From positions 9,510,001 through 9,574,000 of the forward strand of contig NZ_JASTLC010000001.1 in the NCBI RefSeq assembly GCF_030499575.1: a stretch of DNA of 64,000 nt, written 5' to 3'. Positions 51,045 to 60,214 of this stretch are shown here, one piece after another. A program made the position numbers and the translations under genes. Under the pieces are notes generated by a model, which had not been told where the DNA came from, did no database searches, and saw nothing but the letters and a program-made list of their open reading frames with translations. Numbering within the stretch: the stretch's first letter is position 1; each line of letters opens with the position of its first letter. Origin of the DNA: Streptomyces sp. DG2A-72. GTDB lineage: Bacteria > Actinomycetota > Actinomycetes > Streptomycetales > Streptomycetaceae.

Positions 51045-53738
51045 CTACTTCCCTGCGAGCGGTGTGACGGCGACGCGGTCGATGACCGGTGCGTACGGGG
51101 ACCGCTGGTCGTACTGGTTGTAGGTGTCGCCGTTGAAGTCGGGCAGCTCCTGCGCGGTGAAGGTGAGCCGGTTCGTGCCCTTCTTCAGGGTGACCGGGAC
51201 GGTCAGTTCCCAGAAGTTGTTGAAGTGGAAGGTCGTCGGGAACAGCACCCTGCGGGCCGGTCCGCCGTTGACGGAGAGATCGGCGTGGCGGGCGATCGGG
51301 TCGGGGTTGTAGTGGGTGGCGGGTGCCTGTTCGGCGTTGGAGTAGCGGATGGTCAGCGCGTGCCGGCCGGAGCGTTCGGCGACGACGTCGAGGGAGAGTG
51401 CGTTGGCCTTGCCGTCGCCGATGTCGGTGACTGCCTTTCCGCCGGTGGCGAAGGTGTAGGCCTCGGTCACCTTGGCGGCACCGGTCAGGGTGCCGTCCTC
51501 CGCCTGGTACACCTTGGACGTCAGGGTGCCGCTGGAGGGCGTGACCCGTAGCCGGTCGAGGACGAGTTCGCGGGAATCACCGGTGACGGTGATCTTGTTG
51601 ATGCCGCCGGACAGGAACATCCGGACGGTGTCCGTGCCCTTCTTGGCGCCGCCGATCCCGGGTACGTCGAGCTTCTCGCCGTTGAGCGACAGGCTCGCCC
51701 GGCCGCCGCCGAGGTGGTCGACGGACACGGTCGCCTCGCCGTCGGCGGGCGCGTGGACCCAGAAGGTGGCGGAGTCGCCCTTGCCGAGCGGCACCGCGCC
51801 GGGGCCCGAGGCACCGCGGTAGGTGTAGCCGGGCCGGGAGCCGGACAGCGTGGCGTACTCGGCCTCGTAGATCGCCGGTGCGGTCACGTGCTCGTCGCGC
51901 AGCGCCAGGTCGATCTTGTCGATGATGGCGTCGCCCTTGGTGACACCGAGGTCCGCGTCCTTCGCGGCGAGCGTGATGCGGTGTTTGCCGGCGGTCAGCT
52001 TCACGGTGGTGTCGGTGTGGCCCCAGACCACCCACTTGTAGCCGAGGGGCAGTCGTAGCTCCTGCGGGTCCTTGTCGTCGACGCGCAGAAAGACGTTGGT
52101 GGGCCCCTGCTCCTTCACCCGGTCGTACAGGTTGTAGGAGTTGGCGAACACGCTCAGGTCGTAGGTGCCGTCCTTCGGTACGTCCACGTCGAAGGCGAGC
52201 ACCCCGTCGGAGCCGGTGCGCAGCCCGCCGACGTTGTAGGCGCCGGAGGTCGCGAACTTGCCGACGTCCTTCGGGGAACCCTCGGGCCCGTTCTTCGAGT
52301 AGCCGCTGCCGGTGTAGGTGGCGTTCTCCGCCTCGTACGTCTTCCGCCAGCTGACGGAGGGTTCGGCCGGTGCGCCGCCGTTGCCGCCGGGGGAGAGGAT
52401 GACCTGGTACGCCGACATCTCGTTCATGCCGGTCATGGGGAGGGAGACGGTGCCGTCGGAGCCGACCGTGAGCTCCTGGTCGGCGAGTCGAAGGGGCTGG
52501 GCCGAGTCGCCGACCTGTCCGGTCCACGGGATTTCCTGGACGGTGGCGTGCACGGTCGTACCGAACAACGTGGGATCGACGTTCTTGAAGACGACGTCCG
52601 CGTCACCGCTCTTGCCGCCGAAGATCGCCCGGGACTGCCTCTTGTCCTCGTCCAACGTGGCAACGCCCTGGAGGGTGTACTGCTCGTTGGGATGCGGGGC
52701 GGTCACCTTGACGGTGCGGCCGGACATCTGGCCGTAGGCGTTGAACAGCCACCACTGGCCGTTGCCCTTGTTGGCCTCGACGGCCGAGTCGTTGAGGTTG
52801 CCGTCGATGTTCCAGTACGCCAGGTCGGCGTCGATCTTGGACTCCTCGATGGCGGACACCCACTGGACGACCTGACCGGGTACGGAGAGGTGGTAGTTGT
52901 GGCCGTACTCGTTGACGTTGATCGGCAGTGGGCCGACGCCGACGTCCTTCTCCATCTGCCGGTACTTGGCCACGTTCGTGCGCACCGCGGCGGGCGACGA
53001 CAGTTCGTGCCACGTCATCACGTCCGGCACCACGTCGTTGGCCTTGGTGTACTGGAGGAAGTCCTTGACCTGGTTGTAGAGGACGCTGGTGTTGGGGCCG
53101 GCGATGCGGGCGTCCGGGTCGAGGCCCTTGATGAGGTGGTAGACCTCCTTCCAGGCGGCGAAGTAGTGCCGCGGGTCGTTCAGCCAGGAGGTCTTGTTGT
53201 AGCTCCATGCGCCGGTGCCGAACATGTTCCCTTCGGGTTCGTTGAAGGGGACGTAGACGACGTTGTCCTTGTAGTCGCCCATGGTCAGGACCTGTTGGAC
53301 CTGCTTCTTGATCTTCTCCTTGAAGTCGGCGAGCCGCGCCGGACCGTCCGCGCCCGGCCACTGGTACGGGAACCCGCGGTAGATGTCGGTCATGTAGATG
53401 TAGACGTCCTTGCCGCCGGAGTCCACGAACGACGGCAGGACCTCCAGGGCGTCCGCTCCCGGGTGCTGGGGCCCGTCCTGCGCCTTCGTCGAGACTGTGC
53501 GGACGTGCATGCCCTCGAGGACGTTGCGGCTGGGCACGCCGTCGCCGTAGATCCCGTACAACGAGCCGGAGGCGCCGCCGTGGAAGGCGCCGGTGTCGGT
53601 GCCCAGGTCGATGGTGAGCTGCTCGGGTTCCGCCGCGCTGGCCGCCCCGGCGGCAGGTACGGCAAGTAGGGCGGCGAGGGCTGCTACGGCGGTGGCACCG
53701 GCGGCTGCTGTTCTTGTGCTGCTGCGTATGCGTCGCAC
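51045..53738 (-). CDS. Secreted clan A-type glycoside hydrolase with multiple CBM-like domains
   Basis: An 897-residue secreted enzyme from GTG 53738 (GGAGA five bases upstream). Signal peptide AAGATAVAALAALLAVPAAG. The TIM-barrel catalytic part (about residues 45-440) shows VYVPFNEPEGNMFG (likely acid/base Glu) and INVNEYGHNYH (likely nucleophile Glu), the GH39/GH-A pattern. Three beta-sandwich carbohydrate-binding domains follow (KTYEAENATYTGSGY at about 500, APAIYEAEYATLSGSRPGY at about 620, SKVYQAEDGTLTGAAKV at about 750). The exact GH family is uncertain. It is divergent from the LacI gene and probably repressed by it. Confidence 0.8.
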   Translation of the reverse strand: MRRIRSSTRTAAAGATAVAALAALLAVPAAGAASAAEPEQLTIDLGTDTGAFHGGASGSLYGIYGDGVPSRNVLEGMHVRTVSTKAQDGPQHPGADALEVLPSFVDSGGKDVYIYMTDIYRGFPYQWPGADGPARLADFKEKIKKQVQQVLTMGDYKDNVVYVPFNEPEGNMFGTGAWSYNKTSWLNDPRHYFAAWKEVYHLIKGLDPDARIAGPNTSVLYNQVKDFLQYTKANDVVPDVMTWHELSSPAAVRTNVAKYRQMEKDVGVGPLPINVNEYGHNYHLSVPGQVVQWVSAIEESKIDADLAYWNIDGNLNDSAVEANKGNGQWWLFNAYGQMSGRTVKVTAPHPNEQYTLQGVATLDEDKRQSRAIFGGKSGDADVVFKNVDPTLFGTTVHATVQEIPWTGQVGDSAQPLRLADQELTVGSDGTVSLPMTGMNEMSAYQVILSPGGNGGAPAEPSVSWRKTYEAENATYTGSGYSKNGPEGSPKDVGKFATSGAYNVGGLRTGSDGVLAFDVDVPKDGTYDLSVFANSYNLYDRVKEQGPTNVFLRVDDKDPQELRLPLGYKWVVWGHTDTTVKLTAGKHRITLAAKDADLGVTKGDAIIDKIDLALRDEHVTAPAIYEAEYATLSGSRPGYTYRGASGPGAVPLGKGDSATFWVHAPADGEATVSVDHLGGGRASLSLNGEKLDVPGIGGAKKGTDTVRMFLSGGINKITVTGDSRELVLDRLRVTPSSGTLTSKVYQAEDGTLTGAAKVTEAYTFATGGKAVTDIGDGKANALSLDVVAERSGRHALTIRYSNAEQAPATHYNPDPIARHADLSVNGGPARRVLFPTTFHFNNFWELTVPVTLKKGTNRLTFTAQELPDFNGDTYNQYDQRSPYAPVIDRVAVTPLAGK

Positions 53739-53776
53739 TGAGGTCTCCGTTGGGTGATCCGTCCCGTCCATGACAT

Positions 53777-53873
53777 GAACCGGTTCGATCGGTGGTGAGC
53801 TGGACGGGCCTGGAACGGGATGGCCCAGCTCGGAGGACGCGGCGGCTGTGAGCGGCTCGGTCGAACCGGTTCG
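53777..53873. promoter_or_regulatory. Two LacI operators upstream of the secreted glycosidase gene
   Basis: GAACCGGTTC at 53777-53786 and CGAACCGGTTCG at 53862-53873. Both are perfect palindromes in the 310-bp divergent region between the glycosidase gene and the LacI gene, nearest to the glycosidase start. Confidence 0.75.
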
Positions 53874-53957
53874 CCGGAAGCTAGCATCGCCGGAAACAGG
53901 GCAGCAATACCTCCGACGCGGATTGGGCGGCGGTTCTCCGAAGTTGTGCGCAAGGCA

Positions 53958-53986
53958 TTGACAGCGTCTCCGGGCGCTCTTAGCTT
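53958..53986 (+). promoter_or_regulatory. Promoter of the LacI regulator gene
   Basis: TTGACA (53958-53963) and TAGCTT (53981-53986) separated by 17 bp. The first operator of the next pair begins 10 bases past the -10, so bound repressor would cover the transcription start. Confidence 0.7.
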
Positions 53987-53995
53987 CCCGTCTAG

Positions 53996-54035
53996 CGAAC
54001 CGGTTCGACAGTCGGCTCGCTTTCGAACCGGTTCG
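53996..54035. promoter_or_regulatory. Two LacI operators in the regulator's own leader
   Basis: CGAACCGGTTCG at 53996-54007 and again at 54024-54035, centres 28 bp apart, both perfect palindromes. They lie between the promoter and the GTG start, which indicates autoregulation. Confidence 0.8.
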
Positions 54036-54048
54036 ACGAAGGAGCGCC

Positions 54049-55089
54049 GTGAACATCGGGGAGATCGCCAAACGGGCCGGTGTCTCGCGGAGCACCGTGT
54101 CCTACGCGCTGAGCGGCAAGCGCTCGGTGTCGGAGGAGACGCGTCGCAAAATCCAGCGGGTCATCGACGAACTGGGCTACCGGCCCAACGCGAGCGCCCG
54201 TGCCCTGGCCAACGGCCGGACCAGCACCCTCGGTCTGGTCTTCCCGCCGGCCGGCAACCACTACACCGGCATGCAACTCGACTTCATCGGCAGCGTGGTG
54301 GAGGCCGCGGCGGCCCACGACTACGACGTGCTGCTCTCCCCGAGCGGCGCGGACAGCGACCGTTCGTTCCAGCGGCTGCTGGCCGAGCGGCGGGTCGACG
54401 GCGCGATCCTGATGGAGATCAGGCTCCAGGACGACCGCGTCGATCACTTGGCCGCCCTGGACTTCCCCTCCGTGGCCATCGGCCGCACCGCGCATCCGGA
54501 GCGCGGCTGGTGGGTCGGCCTGGACCACACCGCGCTGGCGGCCGCTTGTGTCCACCACCTCGCGGACCTCGGCCACCGCAGGATCGCCTTCGTCAACCGG
54601 CCCGAGCACCTGCTCCGCGCCGGGTACGAGTCGGCGCACCGCGGGCTGGACGGCTTCACCAAGGCCGCCGCGGAGCGCGGGCTCACCGTACGGACGTACT
54701 GCTGCGGGGACGATGCCGCGTCGGGCCAGGCGTGCGTGGAACGGATCCTGCACGACGACCCGGCCACCACGGCGCTGGTCACCCTGAACGAGGCCGCGCT
54801 GGGCGGCCTTTACCGGGGCCTGGCCGTGGCGGGCCGCCATGTGCCGCGCGACTTCTCCGTCACCGGAGTCGTGGCCGGCCGGTGGGCGGAGACGGTGACC
54901 CCGCAGCTCACCGCGGCGGACGTGCCGGCGGCACAGATGGGACGCCTGGCCGTCGACCTGCTGGTCGAGCAACTCGGCGCTCCCGACTCGGCACCGCGCC
55001 ACCACCTGCTCACGCCGCCCATCTCCCTCCGGGCCAGCACCGGACCCGCCCACGTCTTCCCGGACCCCGGTTCCGGCTCGAACGCCTGA
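54049..55089 (+). CDS. LacI family transcriptional regulator
   Basis: A 346-residue LacI/GalR regulator from GTG 54049. The helix-turn-helix and hinge are intact: IGEIAKRAGVSRSTVSYALS, GYRPNASARALANGRT. The periplasmic-binding-like domain (LGLVFPPAGNHYTGMQLDFI, VDGAILMEIRLQDD, VVAGRWAETVTPQLT) would bind a sugar. Four matching palindromes surround its gene. It probably controls the divergent glycosidase, itself and the importer operon downstream. The inducer is unknown. Confidence 0.92.
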   Translation: MNIGEIAKRAGVSRSTVSYALSGKRSVSEETRRKIQRVIDELGYRPNASARALANGRTSTLGLVFPPAGNHYTGMQLDFIGSVVEAAAAHDYDVLLSPSGADSDRSFQRLLAERRVDGAILMEIRLQDDRVDHLAALDFPSVAIGRTAHPERGWWVGLDHTALAAACVHHLADLGHRRIAFVNRPEHLLRAGYESAHRGLDGFTKAAAERGLTVRTYCCGDDAASGQACVERILHDDPATTALVTLNEAALGGLYRGLAVAGRHVPRDFSVTGVVAGRWAETVTPQLTAADVPAAQMGRLAVDLLVEQLGAPDSAPRHHLLTPPISLRASTGPAHVFPDPGSGSNA

Positions 55090-55140
55090 TTCCCGCCCCC
55101 TCGTACACCTGCATCGGCACGCTTGCCCGGCCGCCTGCTC

Positions 55141-55203
55141 GGCATGCCCCTTCCTCGGCATGCCCTTGCCGAAAACACGTCGGCATGCCCTGCCGAAAAC
55201 ACA
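55141..55203 (+). repeat. Leader repeats with three GGCATGCC palindromes
   Basis: TCGGCATGCCCTTGCCGAAA-type unit occurs at 55155-55179 and, one base shorter, at 55180-55203, each ending GCCGAAAACAC. An earlier partial copy begins at about 55139. GGCATGCC lies at 55141-55148, 55157-55164 and 55182-55189. They sit just before the binding-protein ribosome-binding site and could be protein-binding sites or small mRNA hairpins (CGGCA/TGCCG). Confidence 0.65.
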
Positions 55204-55215
55204 AAGGAACGCGCC

Positions 55216-56457
55216 ATGAACGGATCCACCGGACGGCGGCTCACCGCCGCGGCCCTGACCGTCGTCGCCGTCGTCAGCGGCACCACCGCGTGCTCGTCGG
55301 ACGGCAGTTCGTCCGCGAAGGGAGACGACAGCGGCACGTACACCATCTGGGACCCCTACCCGCAGTTCGCCAAGGGCTCGGCGTGGGCGAAACTCCTCGA
55401 CGGCTGCGGCAGCAAGGCCGGCGTGAAGATCAAGCGGACCGCGTTCGACACCAGCGACCTGACCAACAAGGTGCTCCTGGCGGCGCAGCAGGACAACTCG
55501 CCGGACGTGCTCATCGTCGACAACCCCGTGGTGTCGACCCTGGCCGAGGCGGGCGTGCTCACCACCACCGACGACACCAAGCTGGACACCTCGAAGGCCG
55601 ACCCCAACCTCCTCGCGGCCGGCCAGTCGGGCGGCAAGACGTACGGAACGCCGATCGGCGCCAACACCCTTGCCCTCTACTACAACAAGGACGTCCTCAA
55701 GGCCGCGGGGGTCGACATCTCCTCGGTCAAGGACTGGCCGTCGTTGACGGCGGCGCTGGAGAAGGTGAAGAAGGCCGGGAAGAAGGGCATCACGTTCTCC
55801 GCGATCGGCACCGAGGAGGGCAGCTTCCAGTTCCTGCCCTGGTTCTGGGGCTCGGGCGCGCAGCTCACCGAACTCGACTCCGCCCAGGGCGTGTCGGCAC
55901 TGTCCCTGTGGACCGACTGGCTCAAGAAGGAGTACGCCCCCAACTCGGTGCTCAACAACACCCAGACCACCAGCTGGCAGGAGTTCGCCAGCGGCGACTA
56001 CGCGTTCGCCGAGAACGGCACCTGGCAGCTCGCCAACGCGAAGAAGGCCGGCTTCGACTACGGCGTCCTGCCCATCCCGGCGTCCGGCGGGGGCAACGCG
56101 GCGGCCCCGACCGGCGGTGAGTTCGTCACCGTCCCCGTCCAGGGCGACACCGGCCGGTACAGCACCGCGCAGAAGCTGGCGACCTGCCTGACCAGCACCG
56201 ACAACCTCTACGAGACCGACACCACCTTGTCCTACGTCGCCCCCACCACCGAGGTGCAGGACAAGCAGGTCGCGGCCAATGCCGAGTTGAAGCCGTGGGT
56301 CGAGGCGGTCAAGGCGGCCAAGGGACGTACGAGTGACGACCTGGGCACCAAGTACCCGAAGATCTCCGAGCAGATGTGGAAGGCGGTCCAGTCCGCCCTG
56401 AGCGGGGCCAAGTCACCGAAGGACGCGCTCACTTCGGCGCAGGCAGCGGTCAAGTGA
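55216..56457 (+). CDS. ABC transporter sugar-binding lipoprotein
   Basis: A 413-residue extracellular solute-binding protein of family 1. Signal LTVVAVVSGTTACSSDG with lipobox Cys at about 26. The mature part has YTIWDPYPQFAKGSAWAKLL, VLIVDNPVVSTLAEAGVL, TLALYYNKDVLKAAGVDISS and QEFASGDYAFAENGTWQLAN. ATG 55216 has AAGGAA seven bases upstream. It is the first gene of the importer operon, and its repeat-rich leader may set a higher expression level. The sugar is likely an oligosaccharide released by the secreted enzymes nearby. Confidence 0.92.
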   Translation: MNGSTGRRLTAAALTVVAVVSGTTACSSDGSSSAKGDDSGTYTIWDPYPQFAKGSAWAKLLDGCGSKAGVKIKRTAFDTSDLTNKVLLAAQQDNSPDVLIVDNPVVSTLAEAGVLTTTDDTKLDTSKADPNLLAAGQSGGKTYGTPIGANTLALYYNKDVLKAAGVDISSVKDWPSLTAALEKVKKAGKKGITFSAIGTEEGSFQFLPWFWGSGAQLTELDSAQGVSALSLWTDWLKKEYAPNSVLNNTQTTSWQEFASGDYAFAENGTWQLANAKKAGFDYGVLPIPASGGGNAAAPTGGEFVTVPVQGDTGRYSTAQKLATCLTSTDNLYETDTTLSYVAPTTEVQDKQVAANAELKPWVEAVKAAKGRTSDDLGTKYPKISEQMWKAVQSALSGAKSPKDALTSAQAAVK

Positions 56458-56458
56458 C

Positions 56459-57433
56459 GTGGGCCCGATGAAGCAGCTCACCCACCCGCCGGACCGTCCG
56501 CCGGCGCTCGACCACCAAGGAGCAGCCGCTCCACACCCTCCACGCCGCCGCCCGACCTCCCAGCAGTGGGCCGCCTGGGCCTTCCTCGCCCCGGTGACCC
56601 TCTACCTCGTCCTCTTCTACGCCTATCCGCTGTACCGCAATCTCGATCTGAGCCTGCGCAACTACACCGTCCGCTCCTTCGTCCAGGGCGACGCCCCCTT
56701 CACCGGCCTCGCCAACTACCGCACCGTCTTCGACGACCCGACCTTCGCCCCGGCCTTGCTGCATACCGCGGTGTTCACCGCCGTATGCCTGGCCTTCCAG
56801 TACGCCATCGGCCTGGCCCTGGCGGTCTTCTTCAACCAGCATTTCCGGCTCTCGGCGACCCTGCGGGCCCTGTTCCTGGTGCCCTGGCTGCTGCCGCTGA
56901 TCGTGTCGGCCTCGACCTGGTCGTGGATGCTCAACAGCGACTCCGGTGTCGTCAACGCCGCCCTGCATGCCGTCGGCATCGGCCCGGTGAACTGGCTGAC
57001 CTCGCCGTCCTGGTCGCTGACCTCGGTGATCATCGCGAACATCTGGATCGGCGTCCCGTTCAACCTGGTCGTGCTCTACAGCGGCCTGCAGTCGATCCCC
57101 GGTTCGCTGTACGAGGCGGCGGCCCTCGACGGCGCGAACGCCTGGCAGCGGTTCTGGCGCATCACCTTCCCGCTGCTGCGCCCGGTCTCCGCGATCACCC
57201 TGCTGCTGGGCCTGGTCTACACGCTCAAGGTCTTCGACATCATCTGGATCATGACCAAGGGCGGCCCGGCCGACTCCTCCACCACCTTCGCCACCTGGTC
57301 CTACCAGCTCGGCTTCGGCAACCTGCTGCCCGCCTTCGGCCCCGGAGCGGCCGTCGGCAACCTGCTCGTCGTCGCCGCCCTCGTCTTCGGCCTGGTGTAT
57401 CTCAGGGTCCAGCGAAAGCAGTACGCCTCATGA
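56459..57433 (+). CDS. ABC transporter permease (MalF-type)
   Basis: A 324-residue permease with six TM helices. After a Pro-rich N-terminus come WAFLAPVTLYLVLFYAYPLY, ALLHTAVFTAVCLAFQYAIG and the coupling loop EAAALDGANAWQRFWRITFP (EAA motif). It starts one base after the binding-protein stop; GTG 56459 or ATG 56468 may be used. It pairs with the next permease. Confidence 0.92.
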   Translation: MGPMKQLTHPPDRPPALDHQGAAAPHPPRRRPTSQQWAAWAFLAPVTLYLVLFYAYPLYRNLDLSLRNYTVRSFVQGDAPFTGLANYRTVFDDPTFAPALLHTAVFTAVCLAFQYAIGLALAVFFNQHFRLSATLRALFLVPWLLPLIVSASTWSWMLNSDSGVVNAALHAVGIGPVNWLTSPSWSLTSVIIANIWIGVPFNLVVLYSGLQSIPGSLYEAAALDGANAWQRFWRITFPLLRPVSAITLLLGLVYTLKVFDIIWIMTKGGPADSSTTFATWSYQLGFGNLLPAFGPGAAVGNLLVVAALVFGLVYLRVQRKQYAS

Positions 57434-58281
57434 CCACCATCGCGACCGCACACCGCCCACGCCGGGCCCGCCGCACCACCTGGTGGAAGACAGCCATCGG
57501 CCTGCTCCTGACCGCGATCATGCTCTTCCCGGTCTACTGGATGCTCAACGTGTCCTTCACCCGCGACCAGGACATGCGCAAGAGCCCGCCCGGCCTGTTC
57601 CCCGTCAACGGCACCCTGGCCGGCTACCGGGCCGTCCTGGACGACCAGTTGCCCTACCTCGCCACCAGCCTCGTCATCGGCCTGGGCACCGTCGTGCTGA
57701 CCGTCGCCCTCGCCGCACCCGCCGGCTACGCACTGGCCAAACTCCGCCCACGCGGCGGCGGCGTGCTCGGCTTCCTCTTCCTGGTCGCCCAGATGATCCC
57801 CGGCATCATCATGGCGATGGGCTTCTACGCCATCTACCTCCAGCTCGGCCTGCTCCAGTCCGTCCCCGGCCTGATCGTCGCCGACTCCACCCTGGCCGTC
57901 CCCTTCGCCGTCCTCATCTTCACCGCGTTCATGTCCGGCATCCCCGGCGAACTGCTCCAGGCGGCGACGATGGACGGCGCCGGGCCCCTGACCACCTTCC
58001 GGTCCATCGTCCTGCCGATGAGCCGCAACGCCGTCGTCACGGTGTCCCTGTTCGCGTTCCTGTGGTCCTGGTCCAACTTCATCTTCGCCAGCACCCTCGC
58101 GAGCGGCGGCACCCACCAGCCGATCACCCTCGGCATCTACCAGTACATCGGCAACAACAACCAGGAGTGGAACGCCATCATGGCCACCGCCGTCGTGGCC
58201 TCCCTGCCCGCCACGGTGATCCTCGTTCTCGCCCAGCGCTACGTCGCCGCCGGCGTGACCGCCGGAGCGGTCAAGGACTGA
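57430..58281 (+). CDS. ABC transporter permease (MalG-type)
   Basis: A 283-residue permease, overlapping the first permease by 4 bases (ATGA). It has six TM helices from TAIGLLLTAIMLFPVYWMLN to ATVILVLAQRYVAAG and the EAA-like loop LLQAATMDGAGPLTTFRSIV. No ATPase gene follows. In streptomycetes such importers use the shared ATPase MsiK, which should be elsewhere in the genome. Confidence 0.92.
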   Translation: MTTIATAHRPRRARRTTWWKTAIGLLLTAIMLFPVYWMLNVSFTRDQDMRKSPPGLFPVNGTLAGYRAVLDDQLPYLATSLVIGLGTVVLTVALAAPAGYALAKLRPRGGGVLGFLFLVAQMIPGIIMAMGFYAIYLQLGLLQSVPGLIVADSTLAVPFAVLIFTAFMSGIPGELLQAATMDGAGPLTTFRSIVLPMSRNAVVTVSLFAFLWSWSNFIFASTLASGGTHQPITLGIYQYIGNNNQEWNAIMATAVVASLPATVILVLAQRYVAAGVTAGAVKD

Positions 58282-58331
58282 GCCTTCCGCGCACCGCCGA
58301 CCAACCCTGCTGAAGAATCGAGTAACTCTGC

Positions 58332-60101
58332 ATGACCGCCGCCCGATCCGGCCCGGCCTTCTCCCTCCACGACATCCCGTTCAGCACGCATGGCTCCTGG
58401 TTCGGTATCTCCCCTGTGCTGGCGGAGAAGACGTACGCCGAGGACCTCCACCTCGTCTCCCACCAGAACGGCATGCACCCGGTCCTGCGCTTCGTCCCCC
58501 TCGACGCCACGACGGGAGAGCGGGCCGAGACCAGTGTCACGGCGACGCCGAGTCTCCTCAGGTGGGCCCACGGGGGAGGGCGGATCGACCTCGCTTACGA
58601 GTCGCCGGACACCGTACGCCTGCGCGGGGAAGGGACGAGCCTGCGTATCACAGCGGCGGCGTCGACACTGACGCCATTCACGGGGACGTACTTCTACCGG
58701 GATCCGGTGGACGGGGCGCACGTCTTCACGTCGTACGAGACCGGCCGCCGGTACCGGGTCACGGTGCTGGCGGGCATCGTGCAGGGAGCTACTGGCAGTC
58801 AAGCCCTGGGCAACGCCGACCGCGGCCTCACCATCAGCGCGGAGGCCGGGGGCACTTGGGAGGCGGCTGTCGAGGAACTCGACACCGCACGCAGCCCCGT
58901 CACAGCCCGGACGACGTTCAGCGAGGTCGTCACCACCGCGGAGCAGGACTTCGCGGCCTTCGCCGACGCGGTGGCTCCCTGGCGCTCGCCCGGCACTGCG
59001 GCAGCCGAACTCGCCGTGTACGTCCTGTGGTCAGCGACCGTGGAGCCGACAGGCCTGGTCACGCGACCCGCGGTGCTGATGTCCAAACACTGGATGGACA
59101 AGGTCTGGAGCTGGGACCACTGCTTCAACGCCCTCGCCCTGGCCCCCGGAGCGCCCGCCCTCGCCCGGGACCAGTTCGCGCTGCCCTTCGACCACCAGGA
59201 CGAGAGCGGCGCCCTGCCCGACTCGGTCACCCACTCGGAAGTCCTCCGCAACTTCGTGAAACCACCCATCCACGGCTGGACCTTCAGCCACCTGCGCAGA
59301 CGCCTCACCGAACCCCTCGATCGAACCGAACTCGCCGAGACCTACGACAGACTGGAGCGCTGGACGGACTTCTGGCTCACCGCACGCCGCGCACCGGGGG
59401 CCGCCCTGCCGCACTACCAGCACGGCAACGACAGCGGCTGGGACAACGCCACCACCTTCGACGCCGCGCGTGTGATCGTCACCGCCGACCTCGCCGCGTT
59501 TCTCGTCCTCCAACTGCGCGAACTCGCCGCCCTGGCGAAGGAACTCGGTCTCGCCGGCGACGCGCGGAAGTGGACACGTAGCGCGGAGGACGTCCAGGCG
59601 GCCATGTTCGACGAACTCTGGACGGGGGAGCGGTTCGTCGCCCGCGGCGTGGACAGCGGCGACACCAGGAGCAGCTCCAGCCTGCTCGACCTGATGCCGA
59701 TCGTCCTGGGCGAGCACCTGCCCGAGCACATCGCCAAGAGCCTGGCCGCGCGCATCGAGGCCCACCTGACCCCCTATGGACTGGCCACCGAACTCCCCGC
59801 CTCCCCGCACTACCGCCCTGACGGCTACTGGCGCGGCCCGATCTGGGCACCCGCCACCGTCCTCATCGAGGACGGCCTACGCCGCAGCGGCCACCAGCGC
59901 CTGGCCGACGAGATAAGCGCCCGCTTCCGAGGCCTGTGCGAAACCAACGGGTTCGCGGAGAACTTCGACGCCTTGACCGGTACGGGCCTGCGCGACCGCG
60001 CCTACACCTGGACCGCCGCCGGCTACCTCCTCCTCGCCGAAGCCCACGAACACCGGCAGACGCTCGACAGAGCCGAGGCTTCGACGGAGTCGATGCGCTG
60101 A
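58332..60101 (+). CDS. GH63-like (MGH1-type) intracellular glycoside hydrolase
   Basis: A 589-residue enzyme with no signal peptide. The N-terminal beta-sandwich (about 1-230) precedes an (alpha/alpha)6 barrel. Motifs of the GH63/GH37 group are visible: KVWSWDHCFNALAL near residue 255, YQHGNDSGWDNATTF near 360 (the Asp of SGWDN is the expected acid), and YWRGPIWAPATVLIEDGL near 495. It probably hydrolyses the sugar brought in by the adjacent importer. It follows the second permease by 50 bases in the same direction. Confidence 0.88.
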   Translation: MTAARSGPAFSLHDIPFSTHGSWFGISPVLAEKTYAEDLHLVSHQNGMHPVLRFVPLDATTGERAETSVTATPSLLRWAHGGGRIDLAYESPDTVRLRGEGTSLRITAAASTLTPFTGTYFYRDPVDGAHVFTSYETGRRYRVTVLAGIVQGATGSQALGNADRGLTISAEAGGTWEAAVEELDTARSPVTARTTFSEVVTTAEQDFAAFADAVAPWRSPGTAAAELAVYVLWSATVEPTGLVTRPAVLMSKHWMDKVWSWDHCFNALALAPGAPALARDQFALPFDHQDESGALPDSVTHSEVLRNFVKPPIHGWTFSHLRRRLTEPLDRTELAETYDRLERWTDFWLTARRAPGAALPHYQHGNDSGWDNATTFDAARVIVTADLAAFLVLQLRELAALAKELGLAGDARKWTRSAEDVQAAMFDELWTGERFVARGVDSGDTRSSSSLLDLMPIVLGEHLPEHIAKSLAARIEAHLTPYGLATELPASPHYRPDGYWRGPIWAPATVLIEDGLRRSGHQRLADEISARFRGLCETNGFAENFDALTGTGLRDRAYTWTAAGYLLLAEAHEHRQTLDRAEASTESMR

Positions 60102-60214
60102 CGTCGGAGTGGCCTTCTCTGAAGTTCCGGGAAACTGTCGATCCGGCCGTCTCCCATTCGACGCAGGGGTGAGAGGCAGGGAAGGCCCTGCCCGGCGACA
60201 GCGCAGGAGAACAC

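Noticed and set aside
55141..55203. Repeats considered as a CRISPR array
   Set aside because: Only two full units with no spacers of unique sequence and no cas genes. They are leader repeats.
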